Shown: piece after piece, positions 8,811-17,969 of the stretch
Position numbering within the stretch: the stretch's first letter is position 1
Layout of the letters: every line of letters begins with the position of its first letter
Origin: Aquibacillus albus
GTDB taxonomy: Bacteria > Bacillota > Bacilli > Bacillales > Amphibacillaceae
DNA length: 64,000 nucleotides
Direction: 5' to 3'
NCBI RefSeq assembly: GCF_016908325.1
Contig: NZ_JAFBDR010000018.1
Location: 1 to 64,000, forward strand
Made by a program: the position numbers and the translations under genes
Notes under the pieces: generated by a model
Database searches by the model: none
Told to the model about the DNA's origin: nothing
What the model saw: the letters and a program-made list of their open reading frames with translations, nothing else

Positions 8811-10526
8811 TTATTCTTCTAACGTAGAAGTGTCGCCAGTAGGTAACCCTAATTCCCAAGATTTTAATAAACGTCTCATGATTTTACCACTTCTAGTTTT
8901 TGGTATCGTTTTGGTAACTTCAATTTCACGTGGAGCTGCATGAGCACTTAAACCTTTTTTAACAAACAATCGAATTTCTTCTAATAAATCATCTGAATTC
9001 TTATAGCCTTCATTTAGTGTAATAAACGCTTTAATAATTTCTCCACGCTCGGGATCTGGTTTTCCAATTACCCCCGCCTCAGCTACTGCTGGATGCTCAA
9101 TTAATTTACTTTCTACTTCAAATGGACCAACACGTTCTCCAGAAGTATTGATGACATCATCTAGTCTTCCTTGGAACCAGAAATAACCATCCTCATCTTT
9201 ATAAGCGCTATCCCCTGAAACATACCAATCATTAATAAAATAGCTTTCATATTTACCTGGATTCTTCCAAATCGCTCGCATCATCGATGGCCAACCTTTT
9301 TTAAGTGCAAGGTTTCCCATTTGGTTAGGTGGTAATTCATTTCCCTCATTATCAATAATGGCTGCTTCAACACCTGGAAGTGGTTTCCCCATGGAACCAG
9401 GTCGAATATCCATAACCGGATAATTAACAATCATCATCGCACCAGTTTCCGTCATCCACCATGTATCATGAATACGTAAACCTAATGCATTAACTCCCCA
9501 AGTAATCACCTCTGGATTCAACGGTTCTCCTACACTCATGACGTGTCTTAGTGACGATAAATCATAGTTTTTAACAATTTTTTCACCTGCACTTACTAGC
9601 TTTCGGAAGGCAGTAGGAGCTGAATACCAAACAGTGACGTTATTTTTATCGATTGTTTCATACCATGATTCGGGTGTAAATCGACCACCGCGGATGACAT
9701 TGGTCACACCGTGTAACCATGGGGCAAAGATACCGTAACTTGTTCCTGTTACCCAACCAGGATCGGCCGTACACCAATAAATGTCATCCTCCTTTAGATC
9801 AATAACCCAATCTCCCGTTGCATAATGCTGAATCATAGCGTTATGGACATGATAGACACCTTTAGGCTTCCCGGTTGAACCTGATGTGTAATGAAGTAAC
9901 ATACCGTCTTCTAAATCTACCCATTCGATATCAAAATGGATAGATGCTTTTTCCATCTCGACATAATAATCTACATATCTATCGGATTGTTTATCTGAAT
10001 CCCCAACCAATACCACTTTCTTAAGATTTGGTAATTCGTCTTCAGGAACTCTCTCTAATAACTCTGGTGTTGTGATTAATACGCTCGCTTCACTATCCTC
10101 CAAACGATCGCGGACCGCTTGCTCCATAAACGCTTCAAATAGTGGTCCAGCAATCGCGCCAACCTTCAGGATCCCAAAGAAAGAAGCATAGAATTCCGGA
10201 CTCCTTGGCATAAACAAGAAAACTCGATCACCTTTCTGCACACCTTGGTCCTTCAATATGTTAGCAAATTGATTACTCTTATTTTTTAATTGTTCAAAAG
10301 TCAATCTTTCTTCTCGATCAGGAGCAGAGTAAAGCAATGCAACTTGATCTTTTTTATCTGGGTTTTCTGCATGACGGTCAATTGTTTCATACGCAATATT
10401 GACTTTACCCGTTTGATGCCAACTGAAATTCTTTTTTACTTCTTCCCAACTGAAATTTTCTCGCTTCTTTTCATAATTAGGAAGGTTATGGTTTCCTTCT
10501 CTTGCTGGAATTGGCTGCATATCCAT
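8811..10526 (-). CDS. acsA: Acetate-CoA ligase (acetyl-CoA synthetase)
   Basis: A 571-aa ANL-superfamily enzyme that activates acetate with ATP and CoA. The ATP-binding P-loop HYTSGSTGKPKGV lies near residue 212, the WWMTETGA motif near 356, and the C-terminal KTRSGKIMRRLLK includes the catalytic lysine that is a regulatory acetylation target in AcsA. It follows B. subtilis AcsA closely from end to end. The ATG at 10526 is preferred over an upstream TTG because GAGGTGAT precedes it at good spacing. The acu genes that adjoin acsA in B. subtilis are absent here. A cre box lies just upstream. Confidence 0.95.
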   Translation of the reverse strand: MDMQPIPAREGNHNLPNYEKKRENFSWEEVKKNFSWHQTGKVNIAYETIDRHAENPDKKDQVALLYSAPDREERLTFEQLKNKSNQFANILKDQGVQKGDRVFLFMPRSPEFYASFFGILKVGAIAGPLFEAFMEQAVRDRLEDSEASVLITTPELLERVPEDELPNLKKVVLVGDSDKQSDRYVDYYVEMEKASIHFDIEWVDLEDGMLLHYTSGSTGKPKGVYHVHNAMIQHYATGDWVIDLKEDDIYWCTADPGWVTGTSYGIFAPWLHGVTNVIRGGRFTPESWYETIDKNNVTVWYSAPTAFRKLVSAGEKIVKNYDLSSLRHVMSVGEPLNPEVITWGVNALGLRIHDTWWMTETGAMMIVNYPVMDIRPGSMGKPLPGVEAAIIDNEGNELPPNQMGNLALKKGWPSMMRAIWKNPGKYESYFINDWYVSGDSAYKDEDGYFWFQGRLDDVINTSGERVGPFEVESKLIEHPAVAEAGVIGKPDPERGEIIKAFITLNEGYKNSDDLLEEIRLFVKKGLSAHAAPREIEVTKTIPKTRSGKIMRRLLKSWELGLPTGDTSTLEE

Positions 10527-10548
10527 CAAATCACCTCTTCGTAAATTT

Positions 10549-10565
10549 TTGCAAACGGTTTCAAA
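10549..10565. promoter_or_regulatory. CcpA cre operator upstream of acsA
   Basis: TTGCAAACGGTTTCAAA matches the cre consensus WTGNAARCGNWWWCAWW at every position. It lies 23-39 bases upstream of the acsA start codon, consistent with catabolite repression of acetate use, as known for B. subtilis acsA. Confidence 0.85.
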
Positions 10566-10755
10566 TAACCTTAGAACCTAATACATCTTATGAGAGCATC
10601 ATAGATAGTATTTTAAATTTTATAAATATTCCATCATTACCCCATATTTTAGACGATTTTGATCAAAAATGAAAGGAAAAAACATTGTTTAACTTGAATT
10701 CATTCCCTTTTAATAACACTCTTTTGAAAAATATCCTAGTTTCGAGATAAAGTTG

Positions 10756-10784
10756 TTGACGTCTCATATTTACTAATATATACT
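10756..10784 (+). promoter_or_regulatory. Sigma-A-type promoter of yceI homologue
   Basis: -35 TTGACG (10756-10761), 17-base spacer, -10 TATACT (10779-10784), 57 bases upstream of the yceI start. The remaining 10566-10755 interval shows no gene. Confidence 0.7.
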
Positions 10785-10841
10785 AACTTACATAAAGTAA
10801 CTTAATTATCAAAAATAACAAAATTAATGGAGGTATTTTAG

Positions 10842-11375
10842 ATGGCTAAAACAAAGTTAGTTGTTGATCCAGCACATAGTAGTATTGATTTCTCTGTAAA
10901 ACACATGATGGTAACAAAAGTAAAAGGAACTTTCCATGAGTTTGATACAGCGATTGAAGCAGATCCAGAAGATTTAACAACAGCAGATATTGAATTTAAT
11001 ATCGATTTAGCTAGTGTTGATACTGGTAGCGAAGATCGTGATAATCATCTTAAATCAGCTGATTTCTTTGATGTTGAAAACAATCCAAAAATGACTTTTA
11101 AAACAACAAATATCGTCAAAGCTTCAGATGATGAATACAATGTAACTGGTGATTTAACCATTAAAGATGTAACAAAATCAGAAACGTTCAAAGTTGTATT
11201 CGAAGGTCAAGGGCAAGATCCTTGGGGAAATCAAGTATATGGTTTTACAGGAGAAGGGAAAATCAATCGTGAAGACTATGGTCTAACATGGAACGCTGCT
11301 CTAGAAACTGGTGGAGTATTAGTAGGCCAAGATGTAAAAATCTCAATGGACTTCCAACTAAAACAAGACGCATAA
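10842..11375 (+). CDS. YceI family polyisoprenoid-binding-like protein
   Basis: A 177-aa protein with the YceI lipocalin-like beta-barrel signature: VDPAHSSIDFSVKHM at residues 7-21, then the DNHLKSADFFDVENNPKMTF tract and GEGKINREDYGLTWN. Members bind long isoprenoid chains in a hydrophobic pocket; many are periplasmic, but this one has no signal peptide and looks cytoplasmic. The ATG follows GGAGG. It has its own promoter and terminator, so it is probably monocistronic. Confidence 0.92.
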   Translation: MAKTKLVVDPAHSSIDFSVKHMMVTKVKGTFHEFDTAIEADPEDLTTADIEFNIDLASVDTGSEDRDNHLKSADFFDVENNPKMTFKTTNIVKASDDEYNVTGDLTIKDVTKSETFKVVFEGQGQDPWGNQVYGFTGEGKINREDYGLTWNAALETGGVLVGQDVKISMDFQLKQDA

Positions 11376-11409
11376 AAAAAAGCATGAGCCTTTAGCTCAT
11401 GCTTTTTTT
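11374..11409. terminator. Bidirectional terminator between yceI and AhpD-like gene
   Basis: Stem AAAAAGCATGAGC/GCTCATGCTTTTT with A and T runs on both sides, placed between convergent genes. Confidence 0.9.
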
Positions 11410-11422
11410 ATGAAACAGTATC

Positions 11423-12076
11423 TTAAGCTTCATCATAAGAATTTAATGCATTAACACTATGTGCAATAGCAGACCCTGCTTTTAATGCAGTTGCTACAAA
11501 AATGCTTTCTGCTAATTCTTCTTTCGTTACTCCTTGTTTTTTTGCACCTTTCGTATGTACATCAATACAGTAAGGACAACCAGTAGTATGAGCTACAGCA
11601 ATTGCTACTAACTCCTTTTCCTTTGCCGTTAAAGCGCCATCTTTCATTGATTGCTGGTCAAAATCGATAAATGCTTTGAAGTTTTCTCCAGAAATATCAG
11701 CAAACTCTTTAATTCGATTAAAATATTCCGCTTTATACAATTCTTCATCCTGATTTTCATCATATGTATTCAGTGCATTCACTCCATGAGCAATTGCTGA
11801 CCCTGCTTTTAGTGCAGTTGCTACAAAAATACTTTCAGATAATTGTTCCTTTGAAACTCCTGCTTTCTTCGCATTACCAACATGTAAATCAATACAGTAA
11901 GGACAGCCTGTTGTATGTGCCACAGCCACAGCTATCGTTTCTTTTAATGCATGTGACAACTTTCCATCTGCTACAGCTGAATCATTAAATGCCATAAATG
12001 TTTTAAATTGTTCTGGTGCTAAATCTGAAAGCTCTGGAAGTCTAGAAAAGTATGACTTTTGGTATAAACTACTCAA
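11423..12076 (-). CDS. Duplicated carboxymuconolactone decarboxylase/AhpD-like protein
   Basis: A 217-aa protein made of two tandem copies of one AhpD-like domain (about residues 1-108 and 109-217). Each copy carries an HTTGCPYC motif (CxxC near residues 58-61 and 167-170), and the C-terminal stretches FVATALKAGSAIAH are identical. The CxxC with the following His is the redox site of AhpD-type alkylhydroperoxidases; substrate is unknown. Single-domain family members are about half this length, so this is an internal duplication. No operon partner; convergent with yceI. Confidence 0.9.
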   Translation of the reverse strand: MSSLYQKSYFSRLPELSDLAPEQFKTFMAFNDSAVADGKLSHALKETIAVAVAHTTGCPYCIDLHVGNAKKAGVSKEQLSESIFVATALKAGSAIAHGVNALNTYDENQDEELYKAEYFNRIKEFADISGENFKAFIDFDQQSMKDGALTAKEKELVAIAVAHTTGCPYCIDVHTKGAKKQGVTKEELAESIFVATALKAGSAIAHSVNALNSYDEA

Positions 12077-12253
12077 ATTTCCCCACTCCTTTTTTCTTAA
12101 TAATTAAAATAATACATAAATACCCAGTAAATTTAAACCACTTTGCTTCATTTTGTATTCATCATTAGAAAAAAGAGGAGCAAAAAATTTCATATTTTTC
12201 ACTTTCTGACAAACACTAAAAAAAGATTTGACTCATTGTGAAGAGGTGACGAT

Positions 12254-13777
12254 GTGTTTCCTTTATTTAAGAAAAGTGAAAACAAAGAAAACAAGCAACA
12301 AACCAACGTAGACAAAGTTTCCATATATAAAGATATAAAGAAAAATGAACAATATACGAAACAATTATTTTCGTCTGATATAAATAAAGATTTTACCTTT
12401 CGAACTGTAACAGCAAAATATTGTGATAAACAGGTAGATATGTTCTTTTACTCTTCTATTGTCAATAACGAAAAAATATATAAGGGAATTGTGCGGCCAC
12501 TATTAGAAGCAGATGGAAAAACAATTACAGATGTCATTACAATTGAGAGCCTAACGGAAATCAAGGATTTCGATACGGTTGTTAACCAAATCAATAGTGG
12601 GAAAGCTGTTATTTTTATTGATGATGAAGATACGGCATATTCCGTTAATGTCGCTGACTTCCAAGCACGTACTGTGCAAAAGCCAGAAAACGAACGGGTT
12701 GTCAGAGGACCAAAGGAAGCATTCACAGAAGGTTTAGGGACAAATGTTTCCCTTATTAGAAAAAGATTTCATAACCGAAATTTAATTGCAGAAACAGCTT
12801 TAGTCGGGGAGCGATCCCAATTAGAAGTTAGTCTAATGTATGTAAATGACCTAGTAGATAAAGATATTTTAAAAAATGTTAAAGATCGATTAGAAAACTT
12901 ATCTGTTGATAACATATCAAATGTCGAATTACTGGAACAATATTTGGAGGAACGACCTTATTCCCTTTTTCCTACTATTTTATATACAGAAAGACCAGAT
13001 TACGCTGCCCAGTTTATTGAGGATGGTTATATTGTACTGCTAATGGATAACTCATCAGCTGCACTGATTTTACCTGCAACGTTTTGGTCTTTTTTCCATT
13101 CACCGGAGGATCGATATTCTCGTTTCCTTTTCGGTAATTTCACAAGAATCCTTCGCATGACAGCCTTTGCGATTACGATTCTTAGCTCTGCAACTTATAT
13201 CGCAATAACAAATTTTCATAGTGAGATGATTCCACCTGACTTATTATTGGCAATTACAAACTCAAGGGAGCGAATACCTCTCCCATTGTTTATTGAAGTT
13301 ATTATTATGGAAATTGCCTTTGAATTAATTCGCGAGGCTGGTATACGTGTACCAAATCCACTCGGTCCTACCATTGGTATTGTTGGTGCACTTATTCTCG
13401 GTCAGGCAGCGGTAGAAGCAGGGATCATTAGTCCAATTATTGTCATTGTTGCAGCATTATCAGGTCTTACTTCCTTTGCCATTTCAAATACTAGTTTGAA
13501 TACTGCTGTGAGAATTTCTAGGTTTTTATTTATTTTCTCCGCTTCCTTTTTTGGTATGTTTAGTCTTGTTGGCGCACTTTTTCTTTGGGTAATATACATG
13601 GCTTCCATAAAATCCTTTGGTGTACCTTATTTTTCACCTTTATCTCCGTCATTTAAATCGAGTGGAGATATGTACTTTAGAAACATAATCAAGCACGAAA
13701 TGTGGAGACCTGGACAGATTAAACCGAACAATCTTCAAAAGAAGAATATTCCTAATAAAGGTGATTCTAAACCATGA
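12254..13777 (+). CDS. GerA-type spore germination receptor, A subunit
   Basis: A 507-aa protein with a long hydrophilic N-terminal domain (about 1-290) and a membrane domain of about five segments (about 290-475), the layout of GerAA/GerBA/GerKA. Conserved family tracts include LVGERSQLEVSLMYVNDLVD, YLEERPYSLFPTILYTERPD and REAGIRVPNPLGPTIGIVG. A subunits are part of the nutrient receptor in the inner spore membrane. GTG start after AGAGGTG. The B gene starts four bases before this stop. Which receptor (nutrient) this is cannot be told. Confidence 0.94.
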   Translation: MFPLFKKSENKENKQQTNVDKVSIYKDIKKNEQYTKQLFSSDINKDFTFRTVTAKYCDKQVDMFFYSSIVNNEKIYKGIVRPLLEADGKTITDVITIESLTEIKDFDTVVNQINSGKAVIFIDDEDTAYSVNVADFQARTVQKPENERVVRGPKEAFTEGLGTNVSLIRKRFHNRNLIAETALVGERSQLEVSLMYVNDLVDKDILKNVKDRLENLSVDNISNVELLEQYLEERPYSLFPTILYTERPDYAAQFIEDGYIVLLMDNSSAALILPATFWSFFHSPEDRYSRFLFGNFTRILRMTAFAITILSSATYIAITNFHSEMIPPDLLLAITNSRERIPLPLFIEVIIMEIAFELIREAGIRVPNPLGPTIGIVGALILGQAAVEAGIISPIIVIVAALSGLTSFAISNTSLNTAVRISRFLFIFSASFFGMFSLVGALFLWVIYMASIKSFGVPYFSPLSPSFKSSGDMYFRNIIKHEMWRPGQIKPNNLQKKNIPNKGDSKP

Positions 13778-14859
13778 AAAAAACAAGGTTAAAAGGTAGA
13801 GAAATAATTGCCATTGTTCTTTTAATCATTGGCTTTAAACTTGCAGATACAACACCTGCCCAATACGCACAGGAAGGGAAAAATGCTTTTTGGTTAATGC
13901 CGATTGTCTCTTTGTTAGTCATGCTACCTTCCTTCTTATTGCTTATGTATTTATTAAAGAAATATAAGGACAAAAATCTAATCCAACTAATCTTTTCCAT
14001 TTTAGGGAAAAAAGTTGGGGTGTTCATGGGATTCATTATCTTCTTGCTTTCTTATCTATTATTAATCCTAAGTGCAAGAAATTACACCAATCAAATAACG
14101 ATGCTATATTTTCCAGAATCGCCTACCACAGTCATTATGTTTTTATTTTTAACGGTGATTTTTTTTGGAGCGAAAAGAGGACTACAAGCAATCGGTACGG
14201 CAACCTACATTACACTTCCATATCTTAAGCTATCTATTTTAGTACTAGCTGCTGCCATTATTCCAAAAGTAGTATGGCTTCGTATCTTTCCTATATTTGG
14301 GGATGGATTAGGGACTATTTTACTAGAAGGAGCGAAAAGAGGTTCTATTTTCTTTGATTTATTTATTCTTACGATTGCATACACAGCAATAACTAGTAAT
14401 AAATCCTTCGCAAAAGGGATTTATTTTGGTGGTGCCATTGCTTTTATGGAAATTATATTTTTCTTTTTGTTATATACAACCCTATTTGATTATAAATCGA
14501 TTGATAAGATCGCCTTTCCCTTTCATGATGTCACACAATATGTGAATTTTGGAGAATTTTTCACAAACGTCGAAACATTTTTTATGGTGTTTTGGCTCGG
14601 TGCAGCTTTCCTACGATTTGTAATTCTGATTTATTTTGGTAGTTGGCTATTAGGGGAAACATTACAGCTAGATGAATTTGAACCACTTATTTTCCCATTA
14701 ACGCTTTTTGTTTTTCCATTTAGTATGATTGTGGAAAATACAATTACGAATGAATTAATTTTTCGTAATTATCTTTTAAGCATTACTACTCCTGTATTGA
14801 TTATATTTCCAATTATTTTGTGGATCGTGGCAAAATCGAAGGGAGCGCTAACGAAATGA
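13774..14859 (+). CDS. GerA-type spore germination receptor, B subunit (permease-like)
   Basis: A 361-aa protein with ten predicted membrane segments and the amino-acid-permease fold of the endospore germination permease family; GerB subunits are thought to bind the germinant. The ATG overlaps the A-subunit stop by four bases, and the stop overlaps the C-subunit start (ATGA), so all three are translationally coupled. Genes of this type are expressed in the forespore under sigma-G; I could not define such a promoter convincingly upstream of the A gene. Confidence 0.94.
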   Translation: MKKTRLKGREIIAIVLLIIGFKLADTTPAQYAQEGKNAFWLMPIVSLLVMLPSFLLLMYLLKKYKDKNLIQLIFSILGKKVGVFMGFIIFLLSYLLLILSARNYTNQITMLYFPESPTTVIMFLFLTVIFFGAKRGLQAIGTATYITLPYLKLSILVLAAAIIPKVVWLRIFPIFGDGLGTILLEGAKRGSIFFDLFILTIAYTAITSNKSFAKGIYFGGAIAFMEIIFFFLLYTTLFDYKSIDKIAFPFHDVTQYVNFGEFFTNVETFFMVFWLGAAFLRFVILIYFGSWLLGETLQLDEFEPLIFPLTLFVFPFSMIVENTITNELIFRNYLLSITTPVLIIFPIILWIVAKSKGALTK

Positions 14860-16112
14860 AAAAACAATATTATTTATTTTTCATTGCTTCTCTCCTATTT
14901 GTGCTCACTGGCTGCTATGACCGAATTGAATTGGAACAGCAAGCCTATGTTATTGCGATCGGTATTGATTTAACGGACAAAGAAGAAGAAAAGGGTGTCT
15001 TTAAATTTACATATCAAATCGCAAATCCAGAAGTAGGAACAACTGCCTCTGGCGGTGGAGCGGATGAACCTGCTAGAGAGACGGTTACATTAAAAGGCTC
15101 TGATTTAATGTCGGCAACGACAACAGCTAATGCATTTGTCTCGAAAGAATTAAAGCTGGATCACACAAAAGTAATTGTTATATCGGAAGAATTTGCACGT
15201 ACTGGCGAATTTCTCCGTGTCTTACAGACAGCCGGACGTACGACTCAACTAAGAGGAGGCGTTCAAATTCTTGTATCCAAAGAGAATGCGAAGGATTTTT
15301 TGAATAACAACAAACCAATCATGGAGAAGAGACCACATAAATATTATCAACTCATGCTTAACCGTGCAACAGAAGTAGGCATTATTCCTGATGCAAATAT
15401 TCATCGTTTTTTCCAAATTACGGAAGGAGATGCTGACTTATATCTCGCACCTTATGCTACGACGGAAATAGAGGAACCGAAAGAATATGAAGGAGAAGAA
15501 AACTTTATTGCTGGTAACGTCCCACAAGAAGGAGGAAGTCAATCGCAATTTATGGGATCTGCTGTTTTTAAAGAAGGACAGATGATTGACATTCTGAACG
15601 GGGCAGAAACAAGAGTCGCAGCAACGCTTGATAATACGGTAGAGTTAACGAGTGTTTTTTCAACTTATCAGGATCCGATAAAGCCAGAGTACCAAATAGC
15701 TGGCTCGTTTATAAAAAAGCAAAATACGTCAGTTGAGATTGACTACAAAAAAAATGGGACGACTACAATTGATGTAAAGGTTCCATTCCAAATGGAGATT
15801 TTTGCAATTCCGTCACTCGTTAATTATTCACAAAATATGAAAAATCAAGATCTACTAAAAAAATCGATTGAAGAGCAATTAACTAGCTTTGCAGAGGATT
15901 TAATTAAAAAATCACAAGAGGAATATGGATCAGATCCATTTTACTGGTCGTTATACGTACGAGACCATTTTAAAACGATCAAGGAATATGAAGATGCAGA
16001 TTGGAATAAAAAAATCTTTCCGAATGCAGATATTAACATCACTTATGAATTGGAAAGATTAGAATTTGGAAAAATGATAAACGATACCAATTTAAATGAG
16101 GTGAGGGATTAA
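14856..16112 (+). CDS. GerA-type spore germination receptor, C subunit (lipoprotein)
   Basis: A 418-aa Ger(x)C family protein. The lipoprotein signal is MKKQYYLFFIASLLFVLTGC, with the lipidated Cys at residue 20, followed by the CYDRIELEQQAYVIAIGID family motif. The start ATG at 14856 is chosen because it gives a proper signal peptide and overlaps the B-subunit stop; an upstream ATG in the same frame would spoil the signal. GerC subunits are anchored at the outer face of the inner spore membrane. Confidence 0.94.
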   Translation: MKKQYYLFFIASLLFVLTGCYDRIELEQQAYVIAIGIDLTDKEEEKGVFKFTYQIANPEVGTTASGGGADEPARETVTLKGSDLMSATTTANAFVSKELKLDHTKVIVISEEFARTGEFLRVLQTAGRTTQLRGGVQILVSKENAKDFLNNNKPIMEKRPHKYYQLMLNRATEVGIIPDANIHRFFQITEGDADLYLAPYATTEIEEPKEYEGEENFIAGNVPQEGGSQSQFMGSAVFKEGQMIDILNGAETRVAATLDNTVELTSVFSTYQDPIKPEYQIAGSFIKKQNTSVEIDYKKNGTTTIDVKVPFQMEIFAIPSLVNYSQNMKNQDLLKKSIEEQLTSFAEDLIKKSQEEYGSDPFYWSLYVRDHFKTIKEYEDADWNKKIFPNADINITYELERLEFGKMINDTNLNEVRD

Positions 16113-16277
16113 ATGTCTGTAATTATTATTGCCATCGTATCCATATATGCTGTACTTTACTGTTTTGCTTATGCAAGAGCTTATATTATAAACGGTAATA
16201 AACTTGCTGGTTCTGTTTATGCAATCATGGTTGTTATCGCTATGGCAACGCCGTTTGTTTATTTTTTTGGTAGGTAA
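16113..16277 (+). CDS. Small two-helix membrane protein of the germination operon (D-type subunit candidate)
   Basis: A 54-aa frame starting at ATG 16113, immediately after the C-subunit stop, with GAGGTGAGGG as ribosome site. Two hydrophobic helices (about residues 3-22 and 34-51) flank a short polar loop (RAYIINGNKLAG). Size, topology and position match the small D proteins described beside GerA-family receptor operons in Bacillus, which modulate receptor function. It is followed by a strong hairpin that would close the operon. Family assignment is inference. Confidence 0.72.
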   Translation: MSVIIIAIVSIYAVLYCFAYARAYIINGNKLAGSVYAIMVVIAMATPFVYFFGR

Positions 16278-16313
16278 ACATGGGGAAAAATTAATCAATA
16301 ACAGCAAAAGAAG

Positions 16314-16354
16314 AACAATCGGAAGGGTAACAAACAATAACCCTTCCGATTGTT
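16314..16354. terminator. Strong hairpin between germination operon and tRNA-Arg
   Basis: Perfect 15-bp stem AACAATCGGAAGGGT/ACCCTTCCGATTGTT with an 11-base loop. On the minus strand it is followed by TCTTCTTTT, so it ends the tRNA transcript; it can also close the germination operon on the plus strand, where the T tract is poor. Confidence 0.8.
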
Positions 16355-16361
16355 GAATAGA

Positions 16362-16434
16362 CGGCCCCAGCAGGATTCGAACCTGCGACGCATGGTTTAG
16401 GAAACCAACGCTCTATCCCCTGAGCTATGGAGCC
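16362..16434 (-). tRNA. tRNA-Arg (anticodon CCT)
   Basis: A 73-base cloverleaf on the minus strand. The acceptor GGCTCCA pairs with TGGGGCC, with discriminator G; D arm AGCTCAGGGGATAGAGC; anticodon loop TTCCTAA with anticodon CCT (reads AGG); T arm GCAGGTTCGAATCCTGC. The 3' CCA is not encoded. A U-U pair is seen at the base of the anticodon stem. A TATAAT-like -10 lies just upstream (16464-16459). Confidence 0.93.
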
Positions 16435-16628
16435 ATATAGATGACGTGACAATTATATATTATACAGAATTACGTAGAAATTTTAAAGGAACAACGATTA
16501 TAATTGCAAAGAGCTTTGAAAAAGGGGAAGTACTGAAGTTATCGTACGAGAGGTGAGGGAAGTATCACTAGTTGCTGGGCGCTCGGAGTTACACATCAAA
16601 ACGCCAAATTTTTATACTTTACCTATTA

Positions 16629-16668
16629 AAAAAGAAATTGAGCCACAGTGTGCTCAATTTCTTTTTTA
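16629..16668 (-). terminator. Rho-independent terminator of proC
   Basis: Stem AAAGAAATTGAGC/GCTCAATTTCTTT with an 8-base loop and T run, overlapping the proC stop codon. The interval 16465-16628 shows no gene. Confidence 0.9.
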
Positions 16669-17487
16669 TGATTGAAATGGTTTGCCTAATTCTTTGGAAC
16701 GGTTTGCAGCTTTTTTTACACAAGCTTTGATTGCTTCTTGATAATCATAAGATGCAAGTGTTTCAATACCAGCTTGAGTGGTACCTCCTGGACTAGTAAT
16801 TCGTCTTCTTAATTCTGATGGTTCTTCCTTTGTTGTTTTAAGCATTTCAGCCGCTCCTACTAGCGTTTGAACAATCAATTCCTTGGCAACCGGACGATCT
16901 AAACCAGCTTCCTTAGCAGCCTCTTCCATCGCTTCAACAAGATAATAAATGTAAGCAGGACCACTACCAGAAATAGCAGTAACAGCATGTAAATCTTCTT
17001 CTTCTACAACCGTCGTTGTCCCTATTGTTTCAAAAAGCTGTACTATTTTGCTTACATGGTATTCATTTGCAAAGGAGCCAGCCGCAATAGCTGTTGCAGA
17101 ATAACCAATGGTTGCAGAAGTATTTGGCATCGTTCGGACAACTGGTGTAGCACTATTCAATTCCTGAGAAATATAATCCGTTGGGACTCCAGCCAATATG
17201 GAAACAACTAGTTGTTCTGGTTTAATATATGCTTTTATTTCTTTTAAAGATTCCGTTACATCCTTTGGTTTCATTGATAATACGATGACATCTGCATCTT
17301 TAATAACCGCTTCCTTATTAGCTGATCCAACAACACCATATTTTTGGTGTAACCGATCTAATTTATCTTTACTCGATTTATTTGTTACATTTATTTGTTC
17401 TGGCTTCAAAAATTTTTTTTCTACAATTCCTGCAATGATTGCTTCTGCCATTGATCCTGCACCTACAAAAGCTATTTTTTGAATCAT
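16666..17487 (-). CDS. proC: Pyrroline-5-carboxylate reductase
   Basis: A 273-aa enzyme that reduces pyrroline-5-carboxylate to proline with NAD(P)H. The dinucleotide-binding VGAGSMAEAIIAG motif lies at residues 8-20. The family signature region covers about 215-245 (RRRITSPGGTTQAGIETL). The ATG follows AGGAGG. It is a single-gene unit with its own terminator. Several ProC paralogues are common in Bacillaceae, so whether this is the main biosynthetic one is unknown; proline is also an osmolyte in halotolerant species. Confidence 0.94.
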   Translation of the reverse strand: MIQKIAFVGAGSMAEAIIAGIVEKKFLKPEQINVTNKSSKDKLDRLHQKYGVVGSANKEAVIKDADVIVLSMKPKDVTESLKEIKAYIKPEQLVVSILAGVPTDYISQELNSATPVVRTMPNTSATIGYSATAIAAGSFANEYHVSKIVQLFETIGTTTVVEEEDLHAVTAISGSGPAYIYYLVEAMEEAAKEAGLDRPVAKELIVQTLVGAAEMLKTTKEEPSELRRRITSPGGTTQAGIETLASYDYQEAIKACVKKAANRSKELGKPFQS

Positions 17488-17573
17488 ATTTTATCCTCCT
17501 AAACCCTATTAATACCCTATTACAATTAAAATAGAAGAAATAGGGTAAAAACAGGTAGTGATATCTATTCTAA

Positions 17574-17969
17574 TTATTCAGCTACTACTTCCATTTTTTT
17601 TTCAGATGAATGTCCACTAGCTTTTCCCATATTACTTTGCCCTTCAAATATCCCACCTTGATCAATAACAAATGAATCCATTTGGGCATTTCCTTGTAAT
17701 TTCCCTTTTTCTTCTATATGTAACGTTCCACTTGCTTGCACATCTCCCGTCACAATACCTGCAACTATAATATTTCTAGCCCTAATATTTGCTTCAACAA
17801 CACCATCAATTCCTACCGTTAAATCACCAGTACAATTAATTTCTCCAATCACTTTACCTTCAATACGAATGCTTCCTTCTGTTTGAATTGACCCTTCCAT
17901 TGTTGTAGAAACACCTATTACCGTGTCTAGCTTGTCTAACTGTTTTTTATTTTTCATCAATGTTATCAT
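17574..17969 (-). CDS. Bactofilin family cytoskeletal protein
   Basis: A 131-aa protein whose core (about residues 17-110) has the bactofilin pattern of short beta-helix turns with regularly spaced Gly, Val and Ile (STTMEGSIQTEGSIRIEGKV and onward), with short disordered ends. Bactofilins polymerise without nucleotide into membrane-associated filaments. The start at 17969 overlaps the upstream peptidase stop by 23 bases; an internal ATG at 17957 is equally possible. Coupling to an M23 peptidase is a recurrent arrangement and suggests that the filament localises the peptidase. Confidence 0.88.
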   Translation of the reverse strand: MITLMKNKKQLDKLDTVIGVSTTMEGSIQTEGSIRIEGKVIGEINCTGDLTVGIDGVVEANIRARNIIVAGIVTGDVQASGTLHIEEKGKLQGNAQMDSFVIDQGGIFEGQSNMGKASGHSSEKKMEVVAE

